24,509 bases of DNA from Odoribacter sp. (GCA_020024465.1 JAHHTT010000036.1:1-24509), one strand, 5' to 3'. Shown: positions 16,155 through 24,095, counted from the first letter of the stretch. Numbers and translations are program-made. Notes: generated from the letters alone by a model not told the origin.

Positions 16155-17006
16155 TTAGCTCAGTTTTTTCATGATTATTTTGCCGGTAAAGTTTATGACT
16201 GCTGTGATCAGAAATAACAATAAACCGATGGCAATCAAAGAACTTAATTTTAAACTGTCGGCTTCGCCGAATTGATTGGCAATGACACTTGCCATTGTGT
16301 TGCCTGTTGCTGTCAGGGAATCAGGCAGATTATTGGTATTGCCTATCAGCATGGTGACAGCCATGGTTTCTCCCAAGGCACGTCCTAAAGCTAATATGTA
16401 ACTGGCGAATATTCCAGACCCCGATACAGGAAAGATGATTCTGCGAACGACATCAGACCGGGTGCTTCCTAAGCTATAGGCGCCTTCTTTCAGTTCTTTA
16501 GGAACCATAGAGATAAATTCAGAGCTTAGTGAAGCGGCATAAGGGGTAATCATTATTGCCAAAACAATAGAGGAGGTTAAAATTCCGAATCCCTGTTCCG
16601 ATAGATTCATATCGATTAAAATGGGACGCAAAGTATAGAATCCCCATAATCCATAAACGATGGAGGGGATTCCTGCCAAAAGATCGATCACGGAGCCAAT
16701 AAAGGAGGCTGCGCGAGTTCCGCGGAAATATTCGCCTGTGAAGAGGGCTACTGGCAAAGAAAACGGAAGACAGATAAGTAAGGCCAGAAAGGATGTCATG
16801 ACGGTTCCGACGATGAACGATAAGGCTCCATAATCTTCATTACCTGCTGTCGGATTCCATTCGGGAGAACTGATAAACCTGAAGAAGCCAAAGGTTTCAA
16901 AAGCCGGTATCGCACCGTTGACAAGTGAATATACCATCCCTCCGCATATCAATAATACGAGCAGCGAACAGAGAAACAATAGCCGTTTGAAGATAAAATC
17001 ACGCAT
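16155..17006 (-). CDS. pstC: PstC phosphate ABC transporter permease
   Basis: The 283-residue protein has about six membrane helices. The PstC landmarks are GFFRFISSPEWNPTAGNEDYGAL (about 40-62), the helix-loop LLAGIPSIVYGLWGFY (about 108-123), and the EAA-type loop VPKELKEGAYSLGSTRSDVVRRI (about 168-190). It starts 33 bases after pstS and is followed after 3 bases by pstA. Confidence 0.95.
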   Translation of the reverse strand: MRDFIFKRLLFLCSLLVLLICGGMVYSLVNGAIPAFETFGFFRFISSPEWNPTAGNEDYGALSFIVGTVMTSFLALLICLPFSLPVALFTGEYFRGTRAASFIGSVIDLLAGIPSIVYGLWGFYTLRPILIDMNLSEQGFGILTSSIVLAIMITPYAASLSSEFISMVPKELKEGAYSLGSTRSDVVRRIIFPVSGSGIFASYILALGRALGETMAVTMLIGNTNNLPDSLTATGNTMASVIANQFGEADSLKLSSLIAIGLLLFLITAVINFTGKIIMKKLS

Positions 17007-17039
17007 GACAATAGATGCTTAAAGCGATATAATATAGTC

Positions 17040-18107
17040 TTATTTTAAAATAGGTTGTCCTTTATAAGTGACGCTTTTCAATAAGTTTTTGGCATTTGTT
17101 ACAGCAGATGCTGGTAGTGGGGAGTAGTGAACATGAGTTGTCAGTTCCTGAGCCTGCGGGTTTGTCATCCAGTTCAATAATTGGATGGTTGCCTCGGCTT
17201 GCTTTTCTGTCCGTTCTCCATATGCTTGCTCTTTGTAGAGAATAATCCAGGTAAAACAGCTGATTGGATAGGCGTCTGCTGCTTCGGGATTGGTTACCAT
17301 CGTCCGGGTGTCTGTAGGGATTTCGTTGGCTGCAGCAGAGATGCTTTCTGTTGACGGAGTGATAAAATTGCCGCTGCGGTTTTGTAGTTTTGCTGTCGGA
17401 ATCTTTAAGGCGAAGGCATACTCAGAACCGATATAGCCGATGGCTCCCGGTGTCTGACTGATTGTGCCGGCAACACCAGGATTTCCTTTTGCGGCTAAAC
17501 CTGCTGGCCATTTTAATGATTTTCCGCAGCCGACTTTGTCACTCCATTCGGTGCTTACTTTTGTCAGGTAGTCACTGAATACAAATGTTGTACCGCTGCC
17601 ATCGGAACGATATACAGGATTAACGGCTTTGTCTGGAAGGGTAACTCCTTCGTTCTCTGCTTGCAGACGACTGTCATTCCAGCGGGTGATTTTGCCTAAG
17701 AAAATATCTGCAACAATGTCAGGAGTCAGTTTTAATTCTTTTACTTCCGGTAGATTGTATGCTAAAACGACTGCGCCCATACAAGTTGGTATATGTACCA
17801 CTTCTGCCGGCATTTCGGCCAATTCTGCATCGCTCAGGTAAGCATCGCTTCCACCAAAATCTACAATTTTGTCTTTTAGACTGCGGATACCTCCACCGCT
17901 GCCGATACCTCCGTAAGTAATAGATACTCCAGTAGAATCTTTGTAGTTCTTAAATGCCAGGTTATAATAGGGAAGAGGAAATGTAGCTCCTGCTGCTGTG
18001 AGAGTGATGTCACTTGCTCCTTGGGCGTTTTTCTTTTTTGAGTTTCCACAGGCTGCGAGGCTGATTGCCAATACTAAAATCAATAATTTGTTCATCTTTA
18101 TTTGCAT
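17040..18107 (-). CDS. pstS: PstS phosphate-binding lipoprotein
   Basis: This substrate-binding protein delivers phosphate to PstCA. It has a lipoprotein signal peptide, LLILVLAISLAAC, with the lipobox Cys near residue 21, so it should be membrane-anchored and periplasmic. Phosphate-site segments seen are GATFPLPYYN, YGGIGSGGGIRSL and YRSDGSGTTFVFSDYL. I chose the ATG at 18107. The frame could open at a TTG (18125) but that overlaps the predicted -7 region, and the ATG at 18095 (MNKLLIL...) is equally plausible. The C-terminal half contains the typical PFSCFTW-like segment (DAYPISCFTWIILYK). It is the first gene of the seven-gene phosphate operon and directly follows the Pho-box-like array. 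Confidence 0.95.
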   Translation of the reverse strand: MQIKMNKLLILVLAISLAACGNSKKKNAQGASDITLTAAGATFPLPYYNLAFKNYKDSTGVSITYGGIGSGGGIRSLKDKIVDFGGSDAYLSDAELAEMPAEVVHIPTCMGAVVLAYNLPEVKELKLTPDIVADIFLGKITRWNDSRLQAENEGVTLPDKAVNPVYRSDGSGTTFVFSDYLTKVSTEWSDKVGCGKSLKWPAGLAAKGNPGVAGTISQTPGAIGYIGSEYAFALKIPTAKLQNRSGNFITPSTESISAAANEIPTDTRTMVTNPEAADAYPISCFTWIILYKEQAYGERTEKQAEATIQLLNWMTNPQAQELTTHVHYSPLPASAVTNAKNLLKSVTYKGQPILK

Positions 18108-18121
18108 TATAATTTCACGTT

Positions 18122-18179
18122 GCAATATTACAGACCTCTTGTTATTTGGTTGTTACAGAAATATTACGAAAATGTTACA
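18122..18179 (-). promoter_or_regulatory. Pho-box-like repeat array and -7 element for pstS
   Basis: On the reverse strand, heptamers TGTAACA (18179-18173), CGTAATA (18168-18162), TGTAACA (18157-18151) and the weaker AATAACA (18146-18140) start exactly 11 bases apart. PhoB-type regulators bind direct repeats with 11-bp spacing just upstream of the -10/-7 region. A -7-like TAATATTG lies about 10 bases further downstream, near 18130-18123. A further TGTAACA at 18199-18193 is 20 bases from the array. The position immediately before pstS supports a Pho box; the actual Bacteroidota consensus is not something I can verify here. Confidence 0.75.
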
Positions 18180-18190
18180 TCTGAAATCCG

Positions 18191-18221
18191 TGTGTTACAG
18201 CGTGAAAAATGATTACATTTG
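18191..18221 (+). promoter_or_regulatory. Probable ttcA-like gene promoter
   Basis: TACATTTG at 18214-18221 matches TAnnTTTG. A TGTG at 18191-18194, one base off TTTG, is 19 bases upstream. A transcript start near 18228 favours the ATG at 18247 over the upstream GTG at 18238. The -33 region overlaps the outermost TGTTACA repeat of the Pho array, so phosphate control of this gene is possible but unproven. Confidence 0.6.
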
Positions 18222-18246
18222 CCTCTTTGAATAAAAAGTGATTACT

Positions 18247-18981
18247 ATGGACAACAAGAAGCGGGAAAAACTGTTTATGAGAGAATTTTTTCGAAAAACC
18301 GGCAAGGCGATTTACGATTATAATCTGATCGAACCGGGAGATCGGATATTGATAGGCGTATCCGGAGGAAAAGACTCGTTGGCTTTATTGGAAGTATTGG
18401 CTCTCCGGGCACGAGATCCTAAACAGAATTATTCTGTGGTAGCGGCTCATATTGCAGTGGAGAATGTGGCTTATGAAGTTGATGCCGAATATATCGCTGC
18501 TTTTTGTGACAGACTGGGCGTACCGTTGGTATTGCGGACGATTTGTGCCACGGTGAGAGAAAATTCTGGTAAGCCTGCTTGTTTCGTCTGTTCATGGAAT
18601 CGGCGCAAAATGCTTTTTGAGATTGCAAAGGAACAGAAATGCAATAAACTGGCTCTTGGACATCATCGGGATGATGCAATCGAAAGTTTGCTGATGAGTA
18701 TGATGTTTAATGGGACGATTGCCAGTATGCCGCCTCGGTTGGCAATGTTTGACAATACCTTCACCTTGATACGTCCGTTGATTTATATCACTAACAATGA
18801 GACGGTACAATATGCGGCATTCCGAAATTTCAAGCAACAAAAAAAGGCTTGCCCTTACGAGCAAGCCACAAATCGTCATTCAATAGCATCGATTATCGAT
18901 GAAATGGAGGCTTTGTCGCCTCATGTTCGCGGCAATTTGTTTGCAGCTATGAAAAATATTCAAGAGGAATATTTACCATAA
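18247..18981 (+). CDS. TtcA-like tRNA 2-thiocytidine synthetase family protein
   Basis: The 244-residue N-type ATP pyrophosphatase carries the PP-loop SGGKDS (39-44), a GHHRDD motif from residue 138, and three cysteines placed as in TtcA: C112 and C115 (CFVC) plus C202 (KKACPY). In TtcA these bind a 4Fe-4S cluster used to thiolate cytidine 32 of certain tRNAs. The similarity is to the TtcA/TtuA group; substrate position is inferred. It is a little shorter than E. coli TtcA. A GTG at 18238 gives 3 extra residues, but the ATG at 18247 fits the predicted transcript start. It diverges from pstS and converges on tpx with a 3-base gap. Confidence 0.85.
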   Translation: MDNKKREKLFMREFFRKTGKAIYDYNLIEPGDRILIGVSGGKDSLALLEVLALRARDPKQNYSVVAAHIAVENVAYEVDAEYIAAFCDRLGVPLVLRTICATVRENSGKPACFVCSWNRRKMLFEIAKEQKCNKLALGHHRDDAIESLLMSMMFNGTIASMPPRLAMFDNTFTLIRPLIYITNNETVQYAAFRNFKQQKKACPYEQATNRHSIASIIDEMEALSPHVRGNLFAAMKNIQEEYLP

Positions 18982-18984
18982 AGT

Positions 18985-19482
18985 TTAGATTGCTGCTAAA
19001 GCACTTTCGTAGTCCGGTTCTGTGGTGATTTCCGGTACCAATTGTGAATAGATTACCTTGCCATTTTCGTCCAATACAACAACGGCGCGAGCAAATAAGC
19101 CGGCCAAAGGTCCCTCTGCCAATGCCACACCGTATGCTTCGCCAAAGGTTGTGTCGCGGAATGCTGATAATGCAATTACATTTTCAATGCCTTCTGTTGT
19201 ACAAAAACGGGCATGGGCAAAAGGGAGGTCTTTGGAGATTGCCAATACTACCGTATTGTTCAATTTTGCTGCCATTTCATTGAATTTTCTTACAGAAGTA
19301 GCACATACTGCCGTATCTAAGCTCGGAAAAATGTTTAATACGACTTTTTTACCCTTCAAGTCATTCAAAGATAATTCGCTTAAGTCGCTTTTTACTAAAG
19401 TGAAATCGGGAGCTTCTGTACTTGCTTTGGGAAATACACCATTGACTCTAAAGGCATTCCCTGCTAAAGTTACTGTTGTCAT
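18985..19482 (-). CDS. tpx: Thiol peroxidase Tpx
   Basis: The 165-residue atypical 2-Cys peroxiredoxin has peroxidatic C60 (DTAVCATSVRKFNE) and resolving C94 (FAHARFC), matching E. coli Tpx C61/C95, and the catalytic pocket T57 and R132-like residue in the ARAVVVLDENG segment. It reduces H2O2 and alkyl hydroperoxides with thioredoxin as electron donor. It follows the dipeptidase gene by 21 bases and has no promoter match of its own, so cotranscription is likely. It converges on the TtcA-like gene with a 3-base gap. Confidence 0.96.
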   Translation of the reverse strand: MTTVTLAGNAFRVNGVFPKASTEAPDFTLVKSDLSELSLNDLKGKKVVLNIFPSLDTAVCATSVRKFNEMAAKLNNTVVLAISKDLPFAHARFCTTEGIENVIALSAFRDTTFGEAYGVALAEGPLAGLFARAVVVLDENGKVIYSQLVPEITTEPDYESALAAI

Positions 19483-19503
19483 AATAATTTGCTTTATAGG
19501 TGG

Positions 19504-21198
19504 TTATTTAATTACTTGTAATTTATCACCTGCTTTTTCGATAATGGTGCGCAGATACCATTCCGGTAAAGCCGGTTGCTCAACTTTCGGATTCTTTTCT
19601 CCCGGTACGGCTGTTTTTATATTGCCGTCCATAAAACGGCAGAATAAGTAGCCATAGAAATCTCTCCACTCTGCCGTCAGACGGTCTCCTGTATTGCAGG
19701 AAAAATCAGTCAGGAATTCAACTGTACCTTTTTGATTTTTTGCATACATATCTGCCGCCCCGGCATCTATTAATTTTACATGTTCTACATATTGGGTTTC
19801 CAATGCTTTTTGTTTGGCTCGAATTTCAGGATGGATCGCATTATAACGGGTATATGCAAGATTTGTTACCTGATTGAATACCCAGAATGCCGCTTCATTG
19901 GTAAATTCCATCATGCTGCCGTTACCTTTGGCGAATGAATATGGAACACGGGTCGCACAGCTATACATTGGAAAATATACAGTACTTGCAGCATCATCAA
20001 CTCCAAACCAGATGATTCCACCTACTGCGTTGGGTAACCAATTCCGGCATTGCGCCACAAAAGTGAAACCTGTTTGCTGGGTTGCTGTAGCTCGTTCGTG
20101 TACATATTCCTTTCCATCTACTGTATAACCCATTGGACGCCAACGGTAAGGGCATTCGTATGGACCAGCTCCGGGATCTTTACTCATGTCCAATTCTGTA
20201 CCTTCCAAATGATCGCGCATAAAGTCCATCACTTCCAGTACATCCAGTTTGTGACTCGGTTTTACCCACAACGGCATGCGATTGGTGGCGTATCCTTTTG
20301 CATCACGTTCGATTTTTCCTTTGGCATAATCCCAATATTGGGCCATATCCGGATTTACTGCATTGAAGAATGCCCATACACGGATTTCGCATGCACGGGC
20401 ACCGCTAAAATCTACAGGAGCATAGGTGTCCGAAAAGCTGAAATCAGTGTTTTTGCCATTTTGAGGGTAAAAACCCTTTTGTTTTGCAAAAGCAATTACA
20501 TCTTTTGAATATACGGTAGTCACTTCTTTGTCATAAATTTTTTTCATTTTATCTGAAGAAATTGACGTCTTGCCGCTCATCGGAAAGGTGGTGATGCGAG
20601 CCTGATTGGCATGTGCACACACATATCCGTCCGGAACCATACGGGCTACCCATACGGCTCCTTTTTCTCCTTCTCCTTTACCAATCATTTCGAGTACCCA
20701 TACTTCGTTGGGATCTATGATGGAAAATGATTCTCCGGAGCTGGCATATCCGTATTGTGCTACTAAATCGGTCATCACTACGATTGCTTCGCGAGCTGTT
20801 TTTGCACGCTGGAGTGTGGTGTAAATCAAACTGCCATAGTCCAAGATTGCTCCTGACTGTGTTTCCAGTTCCGGACGTCCTCCAAAGGTGGTTTCACCGA
20901 TAGCCAATTGGTGTTCGTTCATGTTGCCAACGACATTATAGGTCTGTGTTGCTTGTGCAATTTTTCCCATATATTTGCCGGTATCCCATTCGTAGATGTC
21001 CATCATTGTGCCGGCAGGCCAATTCCCGGCAGGCCAGTGATACAGTTCTCCATACAATACGTGCGAGTCAGCCGAATAAGTAACCATCGTAGAGCCGTCT
21101 TTTGTGGCTCCTCTTGTCAGAAGGAAATTGGTACATGCTGTTACTTCTGACACACCGGCGATAATCAGTATCGCTAAGATCAAATAGATTTTATGCAT
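19504..21198 (-). CDS. C69-family dipeptidase
   Basis: The 564-residue product begins with a signal peptide (about 1-21, MHKIYLILAILIIAGVSEVTA). Cleavage there would leave C22 as the N-terminal nucleophile, followed by TNFLLTRGATKDGST, the self-processing Ntn-type signature of peptidase C69 (PepD-like dipeptidases). Conserved blocks include NEHQLAIGETTFGGRPEL, YGYASSGESFSI and GYVCAHANQARITTF. It probably acts in the periplasm on dipeptides. It lies 52 bases after the DUF4293 gene and 21 before tpx. Confidence 0.92.
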   Translation of the reverse strand: MHKIYLILAILIIAGVSEVTACTNFLLTRGATKDGSTMVTYSADSHVLYGELYHWPAGNWPAGTMMDIYEWDTGKYMGKIAQATQTYNVVGNMNEHQLAIGETTFGGRPELETQSGAILDYGSLIYTTLQRAKTAREAIVVMTDLVAQYGYASSGESFSIIDPNEVWVLEMIGKGEGEKGAVWVARMVPDGYVCAHANQARITTFPMSGKTSISSDKMKKIYDKEVTTVYSKDVIAFAKQKGFYPQNGKNTDFSFSDTYAPVDFSGARACEIRVWAFFNAVNPDMAQYWDYAKGKIERDAKGYATNRMPLWVKPSHKLDVLEVMDFMRDHLEGTELDMSKDPGAGPYECPYRWRPMGYTVDGKEYVHERATATQQTGFTFVAQCRNWLPNAVGGIIWFGVDDAASTVYFPMYSCATRVPYSFAKGNGSMMEFTNEAAFWVFNQVTNLAYTRYNAIHPEIRAKQKALETQYVEHVKLIDAGAADMYAKNQKGTVEFLTDFSCNTGDRLTAEWRDFYGYLFCRFMDGNIKTAVPGEKNPKVEQPALPEWYLRTIIEKAGDKLQVIK

Positions 21199-21250
21199 AA
21201 TTTATTAAGTTGGTTTATAAGAATTTTCTTTTATCTTGTTTGTCCATTTT

Positions 21251-21739
21251 TTAGCGTATTCGATCGTATGATTTTAATAAGGTGATATCTTTTATGATAC
21301 CCCTTATTGCAAGCCAGGTCAAAACAATGCCTACAACCGGAAATATGAATCCTATATTTACGTTCCATACGGCATGGATGTCATTGGCGACATGGCGTAT
21401 TTGTAACCATATCAAAATGAGCATACCGAGCATGAATACAATATTTATAAAACATAGACGCAATTGTAGCAGCAGGCTGGGTCTTACACTTTTCTCTTTT
21501 GGCCTGCGGGCAAAAATAGTCACGATGGCCAATATGATTATCAGAATGTTTAGTATTAGCGAAGTCCAGTTGGTTGCCATACAATGCTCCGGTTGATTGC
21601 CAATCATTTTGACCGAGCTGGAATAAAATTCATATACACCTTGTCCGGGGACAACAATAGTGGCTGCCGGCATAAAAAACATCAGACCGGCAATAACGGC
21701 CGTACACAGTAGAAAAATAGTTTGAATTCTTTGTACCAT
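21251..21739 (-). CDS. DUF4293 membrane protein
   Basis: The 162-residue product has four predicted membrane helices (about 5-25, 52-77, 90-112, 125-147). The N-terminus MVQRIQTIFLLCTAVIAGLM is the hallmark of DUF4293 proteins, which are largely confined to Bacteroidota. Function is unknown. It sits 20 bases after the nucleoside phosphorylase and before the dipeptidase. Confidence 0.9.
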   Translation of the reverse strand: MVQRIQTIFLLCTAVIAGLMFFMPAATIVVPGQGVYEFYSSSVKMIGNQPEHCMATNWTSLILNILIIILAIVTIFARRPKEKSVRPSLLLQLRLCFINIVFMLGMLILIWLQIRHVANDIHAVWNVNIGFIFPVVGIVLTWLAIRGIIKDITLLKSYDRIR

Positions 21740-21759
21740 TTTTATGTTGTATTATTCTG

Positions 21760-22647
21760 TTACATGGGATTCTTAGACAAGCGGTCCAATACATAGTTGA
21801 CAAGTTGTTTCATGTGCCCGTGATAATCTGATGAAGCATCGCCTGTCATTCTATTGGCAATAATCAGACATATCGTGGCTGCATGATGACCTAACAGATT
21901 GGCGAGGCCTGTAATGGCTGCGCTTTCCATTTCATAGTTGGTTACCTTATATTCTTCGTGGCGGAATGCTGTGATTCGGTCGTTGATACCGGGCATGGCT
22001 AAAGGAAGCCGGAGAACACGTCCCTGCGGACCATAGAAACCGACAGCCGTCAATGTTACTCCTTTGAAAGTATGTTTGTCATCGTGTAGGCGGGCCACTA
22101 ATTCCGGTGCAGAAGTTACGACATAAGGGCGTGCAGCTTGTGGAGTCCAGTGACAGTGTTCAATAAAGGCATTTTCAAAGTCTTCATCGCATATGCTTTC
22201 ATTGTTTGCATAAAAACGGAGGACACCGTCACAACCGATGCTCTTTTCCGAAATGACAAAAGAATCTACCGGTATATCTGCCTGAACGGATCCTGATGTT
22301 CCGATGCGCACTAGATTTAGTTTACGGTGTTCAGGACGTATTTCTTTTGTTTTTAAGTCAATATTTGCAAGAGCATCAAGCTCATTAACGACAATATCAA
22401 TGTTGTCGGGACCTATACCAGTTGATACGACAGAAATGCGATGGCCTTTATAACGTCCTGTAATGGTGCAAAATTCGCGGTTGCTTTTCTTCAGTTCAAT
22501 TGTGTCAAAATGTGATGCAATCATTTCAACCCGTCCTGGGTCGCCGACAAGAATGATGTCGTTTGCCAAATCTTCCGGATGCAGATGAAGGTGAAAAATA
22601 CTTCCATCCGAATTTGTTATTAATTCTGATGATTTTATTGTTGCCAT
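21760..22647 (-). CDS. Nucleoside phosphorylase (uridine phosphorylase family)
   Basis: The 295-residue product belongs to the PNP/UDP phosphorylase superfamily, cleaving nucleosides with phosphate to a base and (deoxy)ribose-1-phosphate. Seen are GDPGR (35-39, phosphate-binding), STGIGPDNIDIVVNELDAL (about 100-118), the RIGTSGSVQ segment, and YEMESAAITGLAN (nucleoside-binding Met-Glu-Ser). The specificity (uridine versus a broader pyrimidine range) cannot be read directly. The frame is open to an ATG at 22683, but that lies upstream of the predicted transcript start, and relatives start near MATIKSSELI, so I chose 22647. It is first in a likely four-gene operon ending with tpx. Confidence 0.9.
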   Translation of the reverse strand: MATIKSSELITNSDGSIFHLHLHPEDLANDIILVGDPGRVEMIASHFDTIELKKSNREFCTITGRYKGHRISVVSTGIGPDNIDIVVNELDALANIDLKTKEIRPEHRKLNLVRIGTSGSVQADIPVDSFVISEKSIGCDGVLRFYANNESICDEDFENAFIEHCHWTPQAARPYVVTSAPELVARLHDDKHTFKGVTLTAVGFYGPQGRVLRLPLAMPGINDRITAFRHEEYKVTNYEMESAAITGLANLLGHHAATICLIIANRMTGDASSDYHGHMKQLVNYVLDRLSKNPM

Positions 22648-22680
22648 GTTTTTATTGTTTTCATCTTTTATATTTGCAGT

Positions 22681-22688
22681 CAAATGTA
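22681..22688 (-). promoter_or_regulatory. -7 element for the phosphorylase operon
   Basis: The reverse strand reads TACATTTG, matching TAnnTTTG, with a TTG about 20 bases upstream as a partial -33. A transcript start near 22674 leaves a leader of about 27 bases before the ATG at 22647. This decides the start codon of the phosphorylase. Confidence 0.65.
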
Positions 22689-22859
22689 CGGAAAATATGC
22701 CAATTTTGCAATTTCATTTGCAAACATTCTGTGGCGGCTGCCTGCAAGCTTTAGGAAGTCATACATCGGGCGAGGGCTATGACCTTTTTCTTCCTGTTTA
22801 AGTCTCATATATTCTTGGCTTAAACATTTGATAAATATATGTCAAAGATAACAAATCGA
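22689..22859. other. Intergenic region with small inverted repeats
   Basis: No gene is seen. GTTTAAG (22796-22802) and CTTAAAC (22819-22825) are a perfect 7-bp inverted pair with a 16-base spacer. CAAAGATA (22843-22850) mirrors the first unit of the tandem array that follows, across a 9-base gap. Confidence 0.5.
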
Positions 22860-22914
22860 TATCTTTGTGATATCTTTGATATATCTTTATGATATCTTTG
22901 ATATATCTTTGATA
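22860..22914 (+). repeat. Five-unit 11-bp tandem repeat with -7-like core
   Basis: Five adjoining 11-base units start at 22860, 22871, 22882, 22893 and 22904. Consensus is TATCTTTGATA; the third unit is TATCTTTATGA. Four units contain TATCTTTG, a match to the promoter -7 consensus TAnnTTTG and identical to the element used by tRNA-Lys in this window. The array lies 119 bases before the frameshifted lipoprotein gene and is followed by a purine-rich GGGAGGGAGGAGGG tract. Confidence 0.85.
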
Positions 22915-22999
22915 GGGAGGGAGGAGGGCTCGGAGCAAGGGAAATGTGACTTGGAATGTTAAATTCGTGTATAGGTGTTTGTTTTTTGATTTATTTTTT

Positions 23000-23034
23000 A
23001 TAATATTATCTGTACAAATTAAAGATAATATTAT
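23000..23034 (+). promoter_or_regulatory. 12-bp perfect inverted repeat overlapping a start codon
   Basis: ATAATATTATCT (23000-23011) and AGATAATATTAT (23023-23034) are perfect inverted arms around an 11-base spacer. The right arm includes the first two bases of the ATG at 23033. In RNA this could hide the start codon; in DNA it could be an operator. The arms are almost all A/T, so the RNA hairpin would be only moderately stable. Confidence 0.6.
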
Positions 23035-23541
23035 GAGAAAGATGATTGTTTTTTTTTAAGTTAATGCTGTTTGGCATGGCTTGGTTGGTATTGTTTTACA
23101 GTTGTCATGTTGAAGATGATGTTGTAGAACCGGTGTATACAAAAGCAGTTGCGGTGAATGATTTTGTGTTGGATACTGTTTATTTGGAGATAAAAGGGGA
23201 TTTGAATGACCCGGAAATTATTTGGGGGCACAAGGATATTTATATTTCTGCTTATACGCGTTTAGCGCGCCATTTGACTTTTGAAAATAACCGTATTATT
23301 TTCTGGTTTAACTCCGGATGGTTGGGGTGGTTGGACTTTATATGGAAGGGGTGATAGTGGTTTGGGAAGAGTTTGGCAATATTATGTATCTTTCCCGGAA
23401 CCTTTAGCACCATATCATCCACGTAATGAGATTGTTGGGTTTAAAACGCAAGAATCTTATATGGATTTTAAAGAAACTCTATTTAATCGAGATCAGATGC
23501 CTCTTGTGACTGTATCGAATCGTCTTTTTTTTAGGCTTTAA
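23033..23541 (+). pseudogene. Frameshifted lipoprotein gene, family unrecognised
   Basis: From the ATG at 23033 the frame reads MRKMIVFF and then stops in a nine-T tract (23049-23057). With one T fewer the frame continues as KLMLFGMAWLVLFYSC with a lipobox cysteine, and on into VEDDVVEPVYTKAVAV to about 23300. A second shift near 23295-23320 is needed to enter the frame PDGWGGWTLYGRGDSGLG, which runs to 23541. Joined, the protein would be about 169 residues with a lipoprotein signal peptide and therefore envelope-anchored. The first shift, in a homopolymer, could be phase variation or a base-calling error; two shifts together suggest a pseudogene. An ATG at 23064 could restart translation but would give a signal peptide lacking basic residues. 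I do not recognise the family. The next gene, 20 bases downstream, is also a small lipoprotein. Confidence 0.65.
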
Positions 23542-23561
23542 AGGATTTTAATCAATGAGTT

Positions 23562-24023
23562 ATGAAAGTTAGTCAACTGATTATTTGTTTCTGGGCTGTA
23601 ATTGCTATGGCATCTTGTAACAATTCGGATAAGCGTGCAGCCGGTTGGAGAGATTTTTATAAAGATTCTGTGTTTATTCAGATACCCGGGAAAAATGTGC
23701 ATGAAATATTAGAATTGCGTGTATCTATACCTTTGGGAGATGGGAATCGGCGTTTGATGAGGACCCGATATATGAGTGGTGATACTCTATGTCTGGGTGT
23801 GCCATGCGGTGCAGATGTGAGAGTGTCTGAAAACATTTATGAATATATGACTTGGATAACACGGGATGACAATGAAAAATTGAAAACCGGCACGGATCAT
23901 GAAATAAGACTGTGTCTTCCGGATAGTTCTTATATTGTTGTTAGAAAAGAACATCCGGAACATTGTTGGCTTCAAAAGATTAACGGTCCTGTTATAGGTG
24001 TGGGTGAGGCTCCGAAGCGTTAG
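23562..24023 (+). CDS. Small lipoprotein of unknown function
   Basis: The 153-residue product has a lipoprotein signal (MKVSQLIICFWAVIAMASC, lipobox Cys at residue 19) followed by NNSDKRAAGWRDF. The rest is soluble and probably beta-rich, with no motif I recognise. Four cysteines remain in the mature part besides the lipidated one (in LCLGVPCGAD, RLCLPD and HCWLQ). It lies 20 bases after the frameshifted lipoprotein gene, so both may belong to one transcript. It is intact. Confidence 0.75.
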   Translation: MKVSQLIICFWAVIAMASCNNSDKRAAGWRDFYKDSVFIQIPGKNVHEILELRVSIPLGDGNRRLMRTRYMSGDTLCLGVPCGADVRVSENIYEYMTWITRDDNEKLKTGTDHEIRLCLPDSSYIVVRKEHPEHCWLQKINGPVIGVGEAPKR

Positions 24024-24095
24024 GGGTGATTCGATGGTGTCGGAAATAGATGAAATTACCAAAAAGTCACGGTTCTTGAATTTAACTTCTGAGTA

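Noticed and set aside
18846..18868. Inverted repeat GGCTTGC / GCAAGCC inside the TtcA-like gene
   Set aside because: It lies within coding sequence in the middle of the gene with no T run, so it is most likely coincidental.
22563..22754. Forward frame of 63 codons over the phosphorylase promoter
   Set aside because: It overlaps the start of the phosphorylase gene and its promoter on the other strand and has no protein features.
22860..22914. CRISPR array
   Set aside because: Units are only 11 bases and directly adjoining with no spacers, so this is a simple tandem repeat.
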